Part shown: positions 12,422-49,230 of the stretch, piece by piece
Position numbering within the stretch: position 1 is the stretch's first letter
Layout: every line of letters starts with the position of its first letter
Origin: Paragonimus westermani
Taxonomy: Eukaryota > Platyhelminthes > Trematoda > Plagiorchiida > Troglotrematidae
Direction: 5' to 3'
NCBI GenBank assembly: GCA_008508345.1
Contig: QNGE01003585.1
Span: forward strand, 16,597-80,596
Length of the DNA: 64,000 bases
Notes under the pieces: generated by a model
What the model was told of the DNA's origin: nothing
Seen by the model: only the letters and a program-made list of their open reading frames with translations
Database searches by the model: none
Position numbers and translations under genes: made by a program

Positions 12422-15400
12422 TATTCGCCTACGTTTTGTTCTGGACTGTTTTGAAACTCTAGGGGAGATTTCGAAGCAAATCCTTATTCCCTAGAACAAG
12501 TATTAACAATTTTCTAAATTTTTAGTCGGGCGAAAAAAACGGAACAACTTTTCTGGCTCATATCTTTAATCACATACACTTAGTAATTGTAATTTTCTAC
12601 TGATAAAGATACTCTGAAATAACATCACGGTGAATATGAAACGGCCCATGAGTATTTTGATGACAAAGTTCGAACGGTTCACATTGATGCTTCGCCAAGT
12701 CAGTCACAAATAAATTGATTGCCCGACGAGTTTGGAACCTTTGAAAGACAGAAGTGTACGTATGTCAAATGAGATGAAGGATCTCGAACGAGAATGTGGG
12801 GTCCAAACTGGGAGCTGACGGACTGCTAAATCGGCTTCAGGCCGAGCCATAACATTTTTGCCATTCCTGGTATTTTCCAGATAACTGACTTGCAGATGGC
12901 TTTGTGGACAAGATGGCTGCTTTCACATCTTCAGTGGTTACAGGATCCAGACGAATATACATTTCCGGATGGTCTGTTCAGAAATTTTTCAGGTGAAAAG
13001 ATTGTATGCAGTGGCTAGTAGTAAATTAAGATAGACTCGTTTGATAAGACCACATTGTATCTCATCATAACAACCAGTAAGACGCTAGTATTGCTTAGCT
13101 CTACAATTTACGTGGGTGACTCGGATTATATGGATGGCCAAAACGCATTTTTCCTGTCGAGAAAAAAATACACGATCAAAGGGGGGTACGTAATCTTACT
13201 AAGATTCGCCGTTCCATCAATCAACCGGAGGCGAGTAGGTAACTGAGTACATTCCCATCCAGTTATTCACAATTCATCAGATTTCTGCTCGAGACGAATG
13301 ATATCTGCTTATGTCCAGTATTTTGATACGAGAGGAACAAAGAATAAGACAGGTGAACACTGCTCGGGGTAATCTGTCATAATAACTGCACCTAAGGAAT
13401 TCCTTAGCAAAGAAAAGAACACAACTGGCTAGCTATTCATCACATTCGGTTCCATCCCTATACACTATGTCATCGCTATCAGAAAGCCAGTTCATAGTAT
13501 GGGATTTTGCCCACTAGACAATACCTAGCTCAGGGCCTTACAAAGAAGTCTGTACCCTGTATGTATTAGACGGTGCACTGAGTGTTATTTACTCATGTTA
13601 TCATTAAGTGCACCAGATTCTTGGTGGCACAACAATTTGTTTGAACTTAGACAAAACAATCATTTTAGCTGATGCAAAATCGTCTTCGTTGCATTGTTAA
13701 CCAACACAAAATTGGAGTGGACCAAAACAGAAACACTGATCCACACTAGTGAGTGCAAGATTCATACCTATTTGACCTAGATCGTTGGTAACGCAGTGGT
13801 TGCACAGTTTGCCAGTACGGATCACCACGCTGATCCCAAGCTGACTATTCGTGCGATTTACGAAGTTTTAGCACAACACCCCGATCCGATTAGACAATGA
13901 ATATCAGCCACTTTGGAATCAAGTTCTATTCGACTACGTAATAAGTAGCACGTTCTACAAACCCTTCAACCGTTGTGACCATAAGTCACTTTACTAACAT
14001 ACCAATTTTCTACTGTGAACTCTGAGGTAATAAATGTTAATCTCTAAACCGCCCGCCATCGATGTTGGGGACTCTCTGTGTTAGCGGTTTTACTCATTTG
14101 TCTGAGATTATTTAAGCAACGCCATGAACCAATTATATTTTGTTTCGTCTCGTTTGTTTCTCTAAATATCGTGACGACCTCGTTGAATATACGCAACCGT
14201 TGATAAATAGTAGGTTTTGGTTAACATGAAGTGAACATCCCTCCAAAATGATTACAGTACTCGCATTTCTCTGAAATTTTAATAAATTAAGCCGGTGTGT
14301 CTGACGTCTAGGGTATGATAATTTGATTGTGCTCAGTATCCGGTCAGTGAACTGGTGGTTGACAAAATTGTTCCGTGAAAGTGTGGTCAGTGTACAAATC
14401 CCGAACAAGCCAAAGAGGCTCACTACTGACGAGCTCTAACAAACGTGAAACTCGAGGGTAGTGTCAATTTTAACGGGGCCGGTTCAGTTGCCATTATGAA
14501 TGCCGAAGCTGTAATCATTATTGAATGTCGTTCAACTTATACATAAGTGTCTGATGAAGAAGTGCCTGGAGCACTTGCTGATCGCTGTTGTCTTCAATGA
14601 CTCAATGAGAGCATCCACGAGATAAAACAAGTCTTTCACTAAGTATGCATACATTTAACTTTATTGCTTAAAACCTTCACCACGGTAAAAAGGCGTATTC
14701 TTTTACTCTGCCTCTCGAATCTTTTGCTGCTCCGAATCGTTTGTTAATGCGTGACACGAATTCCGTACAATGTGCTGACGTGTCAAGTGACGTCGCACAG
14801 AATGTCCAAGTGTCGATCGAGACTCGATACCTTCGTTTCACTGAGGCTAGGTCACGACGTGTGTAGGATTATGGTTTCTAATCACATTGATGCACATGGT
14901 GCAAACTCCGATGGCACTAACTTGAAAAAATAGTCGTTCAACTTCAAAGAATTACCCTGTTGTTATGTATTACGTTGTACTTATGTACACGGACACTTGT
15001 GTTGGATCTGTTATGGTGAAGAAGATTCTCCAGATTAACCGACTAGATCGGGAGTCAATCCAGCCATCCTGAATAAAAGATATTCTCAGCAGACTGCTGC
15101 ATGATTGAATACACTGGTAACTTCATACTATATGTCTGTTATCAGATTCACTGTAATCTGATCACATCTCAGCTGCACCCAATGAATCTGGAACTGACAC
15201 TTCCAGGTTCTTATTTTGATATGAAGGCGTTTAAGATTCACTGATCAAAGAACGACTAGTATTCAAACATTATCCACAAAATTTACCTTCGCAATATTCA
15301 AAGAGATCTACACATGGGTTGCCGTAAATATAAACTAAAAACCGCAGTGTTTGTCCACATGAACCCCTATGAAGATTGATAATCTAATGGGGTATCTTCA

Positions 15401-16074
15401 TGCAATTGTGGGTATGTGGTCGACAGTGCGCCCAAAGCATCACGTCTCAGTTCATGGGTTTGAAATTTTCTGTCCGATGAATTGTTAACGCACCTAGTAC
15501 GTAACTATTCAACTACTTCAACCTTTTCCCGATAGAAAGAAAATTTACAACCAGATACGTCACTGACTGTGGATCGTCAAACGGATTATGTACACCTCGG
15601 ATGTTTTTATTGCAATAAAACATAGACAAAGAAATTCTGATTAAACAAGTTCGTAAAACGGTTGCTGTGCTATTGGCAATTGGTTCTGGTCTCACCGAGT
15701 TACCTCATGTTCGCCCCTTAGCACTTGTTTTTCTGGATTCGCTTCTTGTCTCAACTATTTTTTCTCATCACTGGCAATAGGAGGGATTTTTTTCAACGAG
15801 TTTATTTGGTGGATGAATGTTTGTTCCAGTGCACAGTTTACTTTTTATATATCTATATGTAAGACAAACGTTTGATCTCTACTACGTTTGGACGCTGAAT
15901 CTACTTGGTCCAGGATCAGTTGATCCATGACAGTTCAGTTGTACAACTACAATCGATTTGATTGTGAATCTTCATTTGTGATTAAAGCTTTAAGATACTA
16001 AGTTCTGTTCATGTTTATCACACCACAGTTTGGTACTGACTTCACATGGAATTAAATAACTGTTACTAGCTTAC
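12422..16074. other. stretch without recognised gene (3' side of KATNAL2)
   Basis: The last KATNAL2 exon found ends in phase 1 at 16075, so a terminal exon encoding the katanin C-terminal helix should lie below this point. I scanned the minus strand for the TKPS-x-W-Q-x-E-type ending and did not find it. No transposon protein was recognised. Confidence 0.4.
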
Positions 16075-40311
<24,237 letters not shown>

Positions 40312-42402
40312 GGTTTGTGCAGAACTATTTAGCAATCATTTTGTTTGAATAGAAAAGTGTCTCACGAAGGTCCCTGTTGACATTGCTAAAATAAACGATA
40401 AGAAGAACGACGGCTATGTGAAAATTATCTCTGAATTTATTAATTCGAGCATTCTTGGACTTTGCATAGTCTCTCCTATCGGTAATACTAACCAAACTGC
40501 ATGTTTCTTCTTGATTGCCATACTGAAATTCCACATGGCATATATAATTTGCACGAAGGTATTGATATTGTGAATATTCATGGAGGGTATTTGCCAGTCT
40601 TTAACTTTTTAGACGACAGGGGGCATCTCTCTGAAGCTTTAGGGTTGCGTAAATAGGGTAACTCAGGTGGTTGTGCTACTTTACGGCCTCAAAAGTTAAT
40701 TCGCCTAGCACAGAAGGCGTGAACTGTCTTCGAGTACTTTGCTAATGATTGCCGACCGAATTCTTTTTTCCAATACTTAAACTTACACGTACTTAGATGA
40801 TCAGGATGTCAGTTGGTCGTGTGTCACATCCAGCTGAGTGAACCCCACAGGAAAAATGTTTTGCGAGTGAACCAGTACTCTCAATTATAGCTTAATTATT
40901 TATTCTTAAAGTAAACATACCTTAGTGTTGACTATTCGGAATCAGACAAAGGATTTCGCAGTAATTATACCCTATCTTTTCTGTCTCCACTGCTTAAAAA
41001 CAAGGCTCCAGGGCAACCAAGATCCGTCCAATTGCATCACACAGAAATTACATATCGGTACTTTGCTAATCACAAGTCTTGCCTTAACTGTTATCGGTAG
41101 CATTAATTTTGAACTAGATAGCAAAGCTTCACTGTTCTTGACCAACATGGATACCCAGAAAGTTGTACCCCTTATGTTGAAGAGAGGAAATGTGAAGTGG
41201 GACTGGGACTTCGAAGGTTAGAAGGGTGTTCCTTAACACGGAAAAACAAATGAAAATCAGCCAACCCTGAGGATTGCATTTGTAAGATCACATTTGGAGT
41301 AACAACAATTTTTAAGTACGGAAGAAGGCTATTAACATTAGACCAGACAAATACCTATTTCGCTGATGAATTTTCTCGTCTCTCAGATACACAGCATAGT
41401 TACACACAATTTCCCCGGAGTAACTCGTGACACGCATAGAATATGGTACAGTGTACTCTGAGTTAAAAGGAATCGGAGTTTTCACCCAGCTTTGTTTAAC
41501 GACTACTGAGGTTTGTTGGATAAGTGACCAACATACAACTCCCACGAACCAAAAATCATTAACGGCTGAAGTTATGATGTCCATATTGTCACCGGTATTT
41601 TTGTTCTCGGGTCATGTCCTCAACAACTACTATCCGACCAACTGATGGTCCTGACATCAGTTCAGTAGACTATCAAACAAGTGGGAATATTTAACGAAAG
41701 GCTGAGAAATCCAGTCGGAGGTTCATGAGAAGAGGAAGAGCTAGTTTACCCTGTGAATACAGACTAGTTATTGCTCGCGATGCACCAGTGTTAGAGATTA
41801 TTTTTAAACAGCGGTGTGGATGATCGCAAATTCTGCAACCTGGCATGCAGCACTTACCAACCTTGGTCAGTTAGGTGGTCAAGGGTTTCATTGCTTATAA
41901 CTGTGTCACTCTTTGGTTCCTCTGCGGTCTGTTCCAGCAATCAGCGGCCGCAGTGAATAGTGCACTGTGTTGCAGACACTCCTTTAGTATATGGAGCACA
42001 CGATCCAAACAACTTCTGCTTTGTAACCATGAATGTTTGCATATTCCAAATGCGCTTCAACGCATTGTCGCTGTGTTCATACGACCAGTCCGTTTAATGT
42101 AGATTAACTTACAGAGACAACAATGATCGAATACACAGAGTCTAACACATCCTCCGTACACGTTTCTGATCACCTAGACAAAACCAGGCACAAACACAAC
42201 TATAGACCTCGCCCTCAAGAAACAGTCGCTCATCTTTGCGGCACCACAATTGACGAAGAGTGAAGTGAAGTCACTGTGTGCTTCATCTAACCTAACGGGT
42301 AACTCATCAGCTATCTTGCAATTTGACGTTACTCAATTGAGGAAGGCGATAGACGACCTTGAGCCGGTTGCTTCGAACAAGAAGTATGGGTTCACGACCT
42401 AT
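40312..42402. other. upstream of KATNAL2; no gene recognised
   Basis: The 5' UTR and promoter of KATNAL2 should lie just above 40312 on the minus strand; no clear TATA box or initiator could be assigned. Plus frame 40925-41221 (98 codons) and minus frame 41312-41584 (90 codons) have no known domain. Confidence 0.5.
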
Positions 42403-43088
42403 CTAACCAGTAAAAGGTACAGTTGCATTTGGAAAGACGAAGTACCTACCAAGCAAACCAGTCACAGAATTTTGTGAGTACAGCTTGATCTGTGTGCCTT
42501 CCACAGAAGAACCAGGTACAATACCTTCGTCCGTGTGTTCAGTATCATTCAGATTACTACATGACGGAAGCTTTATTCCGGTATTCTCAAAACCCCGGAG
42601 TACTCCATCTAGTATACCATCCATTACGTCGCTAAAAATGGGGTGGGAAGACAGGATACCTTTGTTAAGAACCTTTTGAGGTACAGAACATTCAAGATGA
42701 CTAGGCAGTCTGTACTGACTGTGAGTACACATCTTCTACAGAGTGGGAGGCTCCACTGAAATTCTTGTAAGATAAAGACAGCTCAGTAAGGCATACCTGG
42801 CAGTCGAATAGTAAACGATCATTACGTCCAAGCGTATCACAGCCGTTTTCTGAAAAAAAGAACTGCTGGCACTCTTGTCTCCAGCGAGTTAAATATATGA
42901 TCGACAAACCCGCGATCAGGTCGGAAAGCATGCGTATTGATTAATTTTCTTTCTGTTCCATAAGTCACCCTGTTGAGGGATTTGCAAGCATCTTCGATGC
43001 GACAGGAATAAGACTGATGCCACTGTGTTTGTTCCATGAAACTCTCATACTTATATTGGAAATAAGAACGATTGTTTGCAGATACCAC
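42403..43088 (-). mobile_element. RTE-clade LINE reverse-transcriptase remnant (minus)
   Basis: Read from 43088 downward in two or three frames: AFRPDRGFVDHIFNS (RTE motif FRPGRGCVDHIF), then WRQECQQFFF ... DTLGRNDRLLFDC and LSLSYKNFSGA (the DLKAAFDSVxR to ALYxNSSGRV region), then FSDVMDGILDGVLRGFENTG and SSVEGTQ. The polymerase YADD is replaced by HTDE. Frameshifts join the pieces. The element is dead. Confidence 0.72.
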
Positions 43089-43477
43089 TCACGAGGCGTC
43101 TATTCAGTCTTCTAAATACAGGAAAGAAGTATGTTTAGTTTATCCCATTATTACAAGAAATGAGGAATGAGGGCTCGGACCCGGAGCTATATTGGTTGTA
43201 AACATTGTAATCTGAAAAGCCTCTTCTGATTCCGGAGAAGGCTGTCTGGGGTCGTCATCACTATTCATACAATAGTCCACGTTCACAGCCAAACAATACA
43301 ATCTAAGTTAGGTGAGCGTTCTCTTGAACTTATCTAGCCATCTGTTAAATCGCTGTGACGTTTCGTAACTGGTAACATTTCCTGAAACTGTCTTCTTCAT
43401 AAAGCACTTGCAGTCTGTTTAAACCACTGGATGTCCACTTCACATGCAGAGCAAAGGCTCACAAACAACTGTCTCTA

Positions 43478-43738
43478 GTGCATATCACTTCTAGTGACGT
43501 TTGCTTGGAATGTCCGAATTCCTTGTTCCTGCTCAATTTTGATGTGAGCAACATTCTGAAAGTTGCACTTGAGGAGTTTAAACAATCTGATTCTGAATCT
43601 CTTTCCGGCACTGAGCTGACTAACATTGTCTTATTTGGTCTATTTGCTGAAAGCAGACAGACCACATTGAACAAGGCGAATGACCGAATTGGTTTGTATG
43701 GAATGCGTCTTCAGTACTGGAGTTGCTGCTTCTTCTAA
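43478..43738 (+). mobile_element. RTE-clade LINE reverse-transcriptase remnant (plus)
   Basis: The 86-codon plus frame reads CPNSLFLLNFDVSNILKVAL, then GTELTNIVLFG and RQTTLNKANDRIGLYGMRL. This matches the RTE sequence CPLSPFLFNFVIDDILxxAL ... LxLDYADDIVLLG ... LNxLxxxxxxYGMRFAPSKC. The YADD aspartates are lost. It is the same part of the RT as the minus copy 400 bp away but in the opposite orientation and with a different sequence, so it is a separate old insertion. Confidence 0.7.
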
Positions 43739-46700
43739 ACACTTGATTGTAGATGTGACACGCTAGCCTGTAGGAACAACACTTTTTGTGTGATAGCCTC
43801 CTGCCACAGATATACCTTATCTCATGAGGTAAGCTATTTCATTTAGGCAGATATTTATTGAGAGGCTCTTGCAGATGTGACCCTTACTTGAGAGCTGCTT
43901 GTATCAGTTGTTAAACGTTAGTTCGGGCAGGAATGCTAGGAATTTTCCTGTTCACCTGTTTAGTGTGAACTCCCACATCATTTTGGTCTCCCATTCTCAA
44001 CATCTTTTATTTTCTGAAGTATAGGTGTCGTGTGTGTTCGGTGTCTCTCGTTTGTCTCTCGTTATCAACAACAGGTTGAGCCTTGCCAATTACGGGCAAC
44101 GTTAACATCGTTAGTGCCATCCAAAATAATTGTTATTCTTTCCTTTGGCGTTTATTTTTTGAGGACATCTAGTCGTCCGCTTGCATACAGTTCAAACTTT
44201 TTCCGCAGTCTTTTAATCCGTTTTCGAATCAGAGGTGTTGGGCGATTTTGTATTGTCTTACCGTTTGAGGTAAGTCATTCTTCATGACCGCACGAGACCA
44301 TTTGCAAATCTAAAAAAATAATTTGGCGTGCTTTGCGTGCATTGTTTTATTGACGGCGATTCACAACATACAACTGACTCTGAAGTTACGTTGTTGTTTG
44401 GTGTTTGAATTCACTTAAAATTATGAGTTAGTTTTATAACACCTAACTAATGGTTAATTAGGATGCACATGACACATCGACAATGTGTCTGGCACCATAA
44501 AGTCGGAGAGCATTGCGTCAACCGGTGGCCGCCTATCAAGTAAACCAATGTTTTAATAAGTTTGCCGCAAACATTGAACCGATAATGTAATTATGGCGTA
44601 CTTAACGACATGTTCAAACTCTGTACAAATTGAGAGTGCCATCATAGTCGTATTTTCGATATCTCCAACCCGAAAAACATTCAGATGTTGTTAACAAAAA
44701 GGAATACTCTATAGATTATCTGGAGAATTTTACATAATGTGTTTTCAAAACTAGGATGTATTCAATCTCATCTGTCCTTGGCTGTACACAGAGTTGAGGT
44801 TAAGAAGGAATTAGTTCCTAATGATTCAACGCTTGCATAGCAGCGATGAATCAAGTGAGTGACTTCCGTGTTGCCATTCACTATTTGACTCAGACGTATT
44901 ACCTCGTCCCCAGAAAGTAAGTTACCAGGTATCGTACAACTAACGTTTTGAGCTCCTGTTCGCACATCATAAATTAAAACTCTCGGACATAAATATTGAA
45001 TATATGATGTAATTGTTTCATTACTTGTAATGTGTTGTACCCGGCTTCAATTTCAGTGTCTATTGTTTTGCATTAGATGAAAATTTTGCAGCCATTTAAA
45101 CAAATTGCACAAACTGTCGGTGGAAGAAAGTCATTTCTGGTGTACGGTGCATACTGTTAATGATCACTTCGTCGGCTGATATATGAAATACTTTGTTCGT
45201 ATACAAGTACATTCAAATGTCACAAGCAGATTCCAACACCTAGATACTGGAAGTTGTTTAGGCTACCACATTAGCAGGTTGCGACGAAAATCGTGCACAT
45301 CACTCAGTGGTTGTAAGTGAGCTTACTATCATAGGTTCTTTTGACTTTTTCTCGCATATCTGTGTCTTGATTTCTGCTGAAAGTCAAGTGTCTACATTAT
45401 CAACTTGTTTGAACTGTCATATGATGAGCGTTGGTCAACTTATTTTCTCCTCACATTGCCTTCTTAGAGCACTCAGCTTGAATGCCACTACAAATCAAAC
45501 TTTCTCCACACTATTCACTTCTTTAATTTTTGTTGTAATCAACGCCTGTCAGACGTGTTGTTCTGTTCGATTTCGCAAAAAACCTAATTCAACCTCCCGT
45601 TCACCTTCCAGAAGAAGCGCACATAAATATAGATCTTAGAATCGTCTACTATAAACATCAATGGAATTGACGGTAAAGTTCATACAAGGGAACCAATAAC
45701 TGTGTGCTGATTTTTCTGTTCATATTCAACCACCACACATGTGGTACTTTTCTTTATACCTGTCTTATTTTGCTGAAAGAGAGGTAGCAGATATCATTAA
45801 TCGGCGGGAGATATTTTGCATCATTGGGATGAGCTCATAGCTAGAGCATCGTGCTTAAAATAGGGATGGAGCATAAATGCTAATTTTTCTGGTTGACTAC
45901 AAGTAGTTCCTCGTCAGTCCATTGGACTACCCAATAAGTGAGTATCACACATCACCATCAGCCCACCTCAGAACCACCAATTAACCAATGGGACCCACTA
46001 GGGTGTACTGATTAGGGGGACAGTCACAGCGCTGGATGCATTTTTCAGCATGTTGGCGCAAGAATCCCAGATTCTTGATCGGTACCAAGTGTGGCTGTTC
46101 TTAACAACTTCAACTTGGAATTGATTAATCGGGCGAAAACGGTTTTTATCGATAAGACGTTCAGAACATTTGTACCCGAATGCACTCAGAGCCGAGAATG
46201 TTCTACCTGCATGGGAGAATTTGCTGATTTCTAGCAATCCGTTCTTTCTGACTGCAATGGCCTGTCTGGATTACTAGAGTAATCTGTATGGGTAACAAAA
46301 CGAACACAAAAATCAGCCTGAATGTTTAATACTTGCCGTAAGCAATCTTCGACATGCCAGTAAGAGAGGTTAAAATCAAGGCAGACAGATAGTAGTATAC
46401 ATGCAGAAGAGTGTGTCAACTTAACTCTCCTCCGTTCAGCTGAAGTGTCATGTATGTTAACAGAGTTAAGAAAAACGTAGGAAAAATAGGGCCAGACGAC
46501 CAAATCTTTCGTAGACGTGACTCCTAAGCAAATTGTATGGAGGAAAAACACACCGCCAAGCTTATTTACACATACTCACTAGGTGTGCTCAGATAACTCA
46601 ATAATAAGCCCGACGAATTCTTGAAAAAACTTGAGCATTTGAAAGTACCTAGAGCTCTTCTAAGCCAATTACCCGCTCGGACCTTTCCATCTTGAGTTCA

Positions 46701-47838
46701 GGGAACATTTCCGTAGGTATGCTTGTTAACACAAAATTGAAAGGCGCATTCAACTAACTCTTGGACAAAGTGTCCTAACAAGCGCCATCCAGACCAACAA
46801 AAACTCTCATATTGTACATCACCTAGTAAAAATGCAAGAAAAGGGAACGAGTCATAGAAGACCCACACTGGAAAATAAACGAACCTTTACAAAACTGGTG
46901 CTATTTCAGGCGCGAACAAAAGTTGATCATTCACACTCAAACATTACATAGACCCTTTCTTTGCTGAATTAGTTTTATATAGCTTGTAAGTTTGCCTTTC
47001 AATATGGTGATTAGTTTATATAGGTCTCAGTAAGTCGACCATTTCACCACATTGCTTGATAACCTGGCACTCGGTAGCCGTTGGAAAGAAGTGTTTGAAT
47101 CCGCGAACTTCGTAAAGACAGAGACATAGGATCAAAATTCATGTTGCTCTAGTTACCATCTACGTTATCACTGCTTCTGGTCTGTAGGCAAATTATTTTC
47201 TCCGGGATGCCAATGGTGTTCAAACTTCCAGTAGTTTGGTTTCCGTTTATAGGTTTCTGATTCGTGCACAGCAGTATCAACAACCATAAGAAAGTATCGC
47301 GATTGAATAGAACCGTGAAGGGATAAAACTGTACAAGAAACAACAAAACAGTAGTAGGGTGTTTCCATTAGCCAGGCTTCCATTCGCTTACTGTAAAAGT
47401 ATTTCCCACCCCGGTCTCCTACACCCAATCACCTGACACTTGACCATATAAATCTGTACTACAACACTTACAATAAAATTAAGCGTGCTCACATATACAT
47501 GCTTGCAACTAACCCCACACATCTAAACAGCCTGTCATATATATATATATACACTCATACTTAAACATATAGTCTAACGACAGACTTTATTTTGTCAGGG
47601 AATGCGAAAAACAAGTGGTCACCATACTATAGAAAGTGTAACTTGAAACGCCAGTTGAAATTATGAAATATCCTGGCAAACATTCAGGATTCGTCCCATG
47701 AGTTACTAAACAGAATTGGTGAAAATTCAAACTGACAAGGAAGAACCCTCGAGTTGCTACATCCCTCTGCGCTATGACTACCTGTCGTAGTCTTGACCGT
47801 CATGTTATGTGAGTTCTGAAACGATTCCCAATCACACG
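43739..47838. other. stretch without recognised gene
   Basis: Frames at 44030-44287 and 45307-45639 (plus) and 44768-44965, 45998-46237 and 46231-46551 (minus) are open but unassigned. The 46.2-46.5 kb minus frame has a faint likeness to an RTE C-terminus that I did not accept. A short (AT)n run lies at 47537-47551. Confidence 0.45.
47537..47551. repeat. (AT)n simple repeat
   Basis: An uninterrupted AT dinucleotide run. Confidence 0.9.
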
Positions 47839-49230
47839 TTACCTAGGTGCGTCGTGCGGAAAATCGTGGTATCTCTCTGAACTACCGCGGCTGAAAGACT
47901 GCTTCACGTACCCATTGACTAAAGAAATTTGTCCGTAAGACCGAACAAACTCTGTTTTCTTCATTTGGAGCCTATGACTTCTAATGACAGCATCTTGGCC
48001 CACTTCTTCAAACATGTGGGTGGCCAGCATGTCACCTGTGCTCTTGAAAAATCTGTAAGTCTTAATAAGATTTCCTGACCTTCTCCGTCCCCCGTGGACT
48101 GAAGTCCTGGCTCTTCCGGTTAGTCATAACTGGACTGGTCTTCAAGACCCACTAACATTCGAATCAAAACTTGTCTTGCTCTCTCCATACAGTGAATAAC
48201 TTCACGTAGATATCGCCAAATTATACCATGTTGTGACCTCAAAAATACTTCTAGGCGCCTGCTAGGTGGTATTTTCTTGAATCTAAACAGTCCAAAGCAG
48301 GCTCCGTAGGCAACCGCTACGCATCGGATTGAAGTTATTAATCCACTTCCGATCGATACATCTATGTCTCGTGGCACTCCTACATAGTTAGTAGTCTAGG
48401 CATCCCAAGAACCAGTAAATTTTAAATGCATTGGGCTACATTTTACGATTTAGCACTTTGGAAGTTTCAATAAAGGGTTTGATTTACGATACCACTCTGC
48501 AACTGCTTTGAGATTCTGTACTAATTCAGTTTTATCAAAATCACTTGCAAATGCAAAATACGGATTACTAAGCTCCACCACAAGAAACGGAGGAGATCTA
48601 AATGAGAAGAATAAATCTGCAGGCTGTAACGATTTCAGAGATTTCGTTATTAACCTTCAGGTTAAAAATCCTGATACTCAAGAAACCTCGAACTCAGAAA
48701 AGCAACTAGTTGGAGATGTCAAGACATGGGAACTGATGGAAGAAGTGATGGTGATTTGCCACGTCGAAGGTCTTCCTACCTTCCTTCTTGTAACTTTATC
48801 CCTGAAATATGAAAAAATAGACAGACAAGATTTCCCTGTCGTTGTGAAGCTAGAAAAATGGTCATTAGTGTTGAAAATTTACCCCTGGTTGGGCTATCTA
48901 GGCATTTTCCAACGGAACTAGTCGGACCCAATGATCTGTAATTTACTCGTTTGCCTCTTGGGACTCGACTATGGATACTAACCACAGTAGTCATGCGCCA
49001 ATGGTCTGAAACCACCCACTGTTTTGAGAAAGTGGTAAAACGTTGCGACAGGGGGCTCTTCAAATATTTTGCTAGTGATCTAACCATACTGGGACAGATG
49101 CCATCGGATCTAGCAGAATTTGAAGACTTAAGCAACCATAGTAGTTTACCAGTCGTTTTCTCGGTCAGATGTATGTTCTTCAGTTTAGTGACGGGGGTTT
49201 GACGCTACTACTCCCTGTAGGATCGTGTTT
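47839..49230 (-). mobile_element. CR1/Jockey-like LINE remnant (minus)
   Basis: From 49.23 kb downward the minus strand reads LTEKTTGKLLWLLKSSNSAR, SDGICPSMVRSLA, HWRMTTVVSIHSRVPRGKR, VNYRSLGPTSSVGKCLDS. This is the SxGPDGI ... WKxAxVxPIxKxG ... NYRPVSLTSVxxKxxE order of LINE reverse transcriptases. At 48.58-48.48 kb, FAFASDFDKTELVQNLKA is the FADD region with the motif decayed to ASD. At 48.38-48.12 kb, VFLRSQHGIIWRYLREVIHC, MERARQVLIRMLVGLEDQS fits the FIRPxLEYCxxVW ... IERVQRxATKMV tail. Several stops show decay. The plus frame at 48508-48921 is its antisense shadow. Confidence 0.8.

Noticed and set aside
46231..46551. Minus frame with faint likeness to an RTE C-terminal block (VEDCLRQVLN)
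   Set aside because: The similarity is too short and key residues are absent.
48508..48921. Longest open frame in the window (137 codons, plus)
   Set aside because: It is antisense to a LINE reverse transcriptase whose motifs are read on the minus strand, and its own translation has no recognisable domain.
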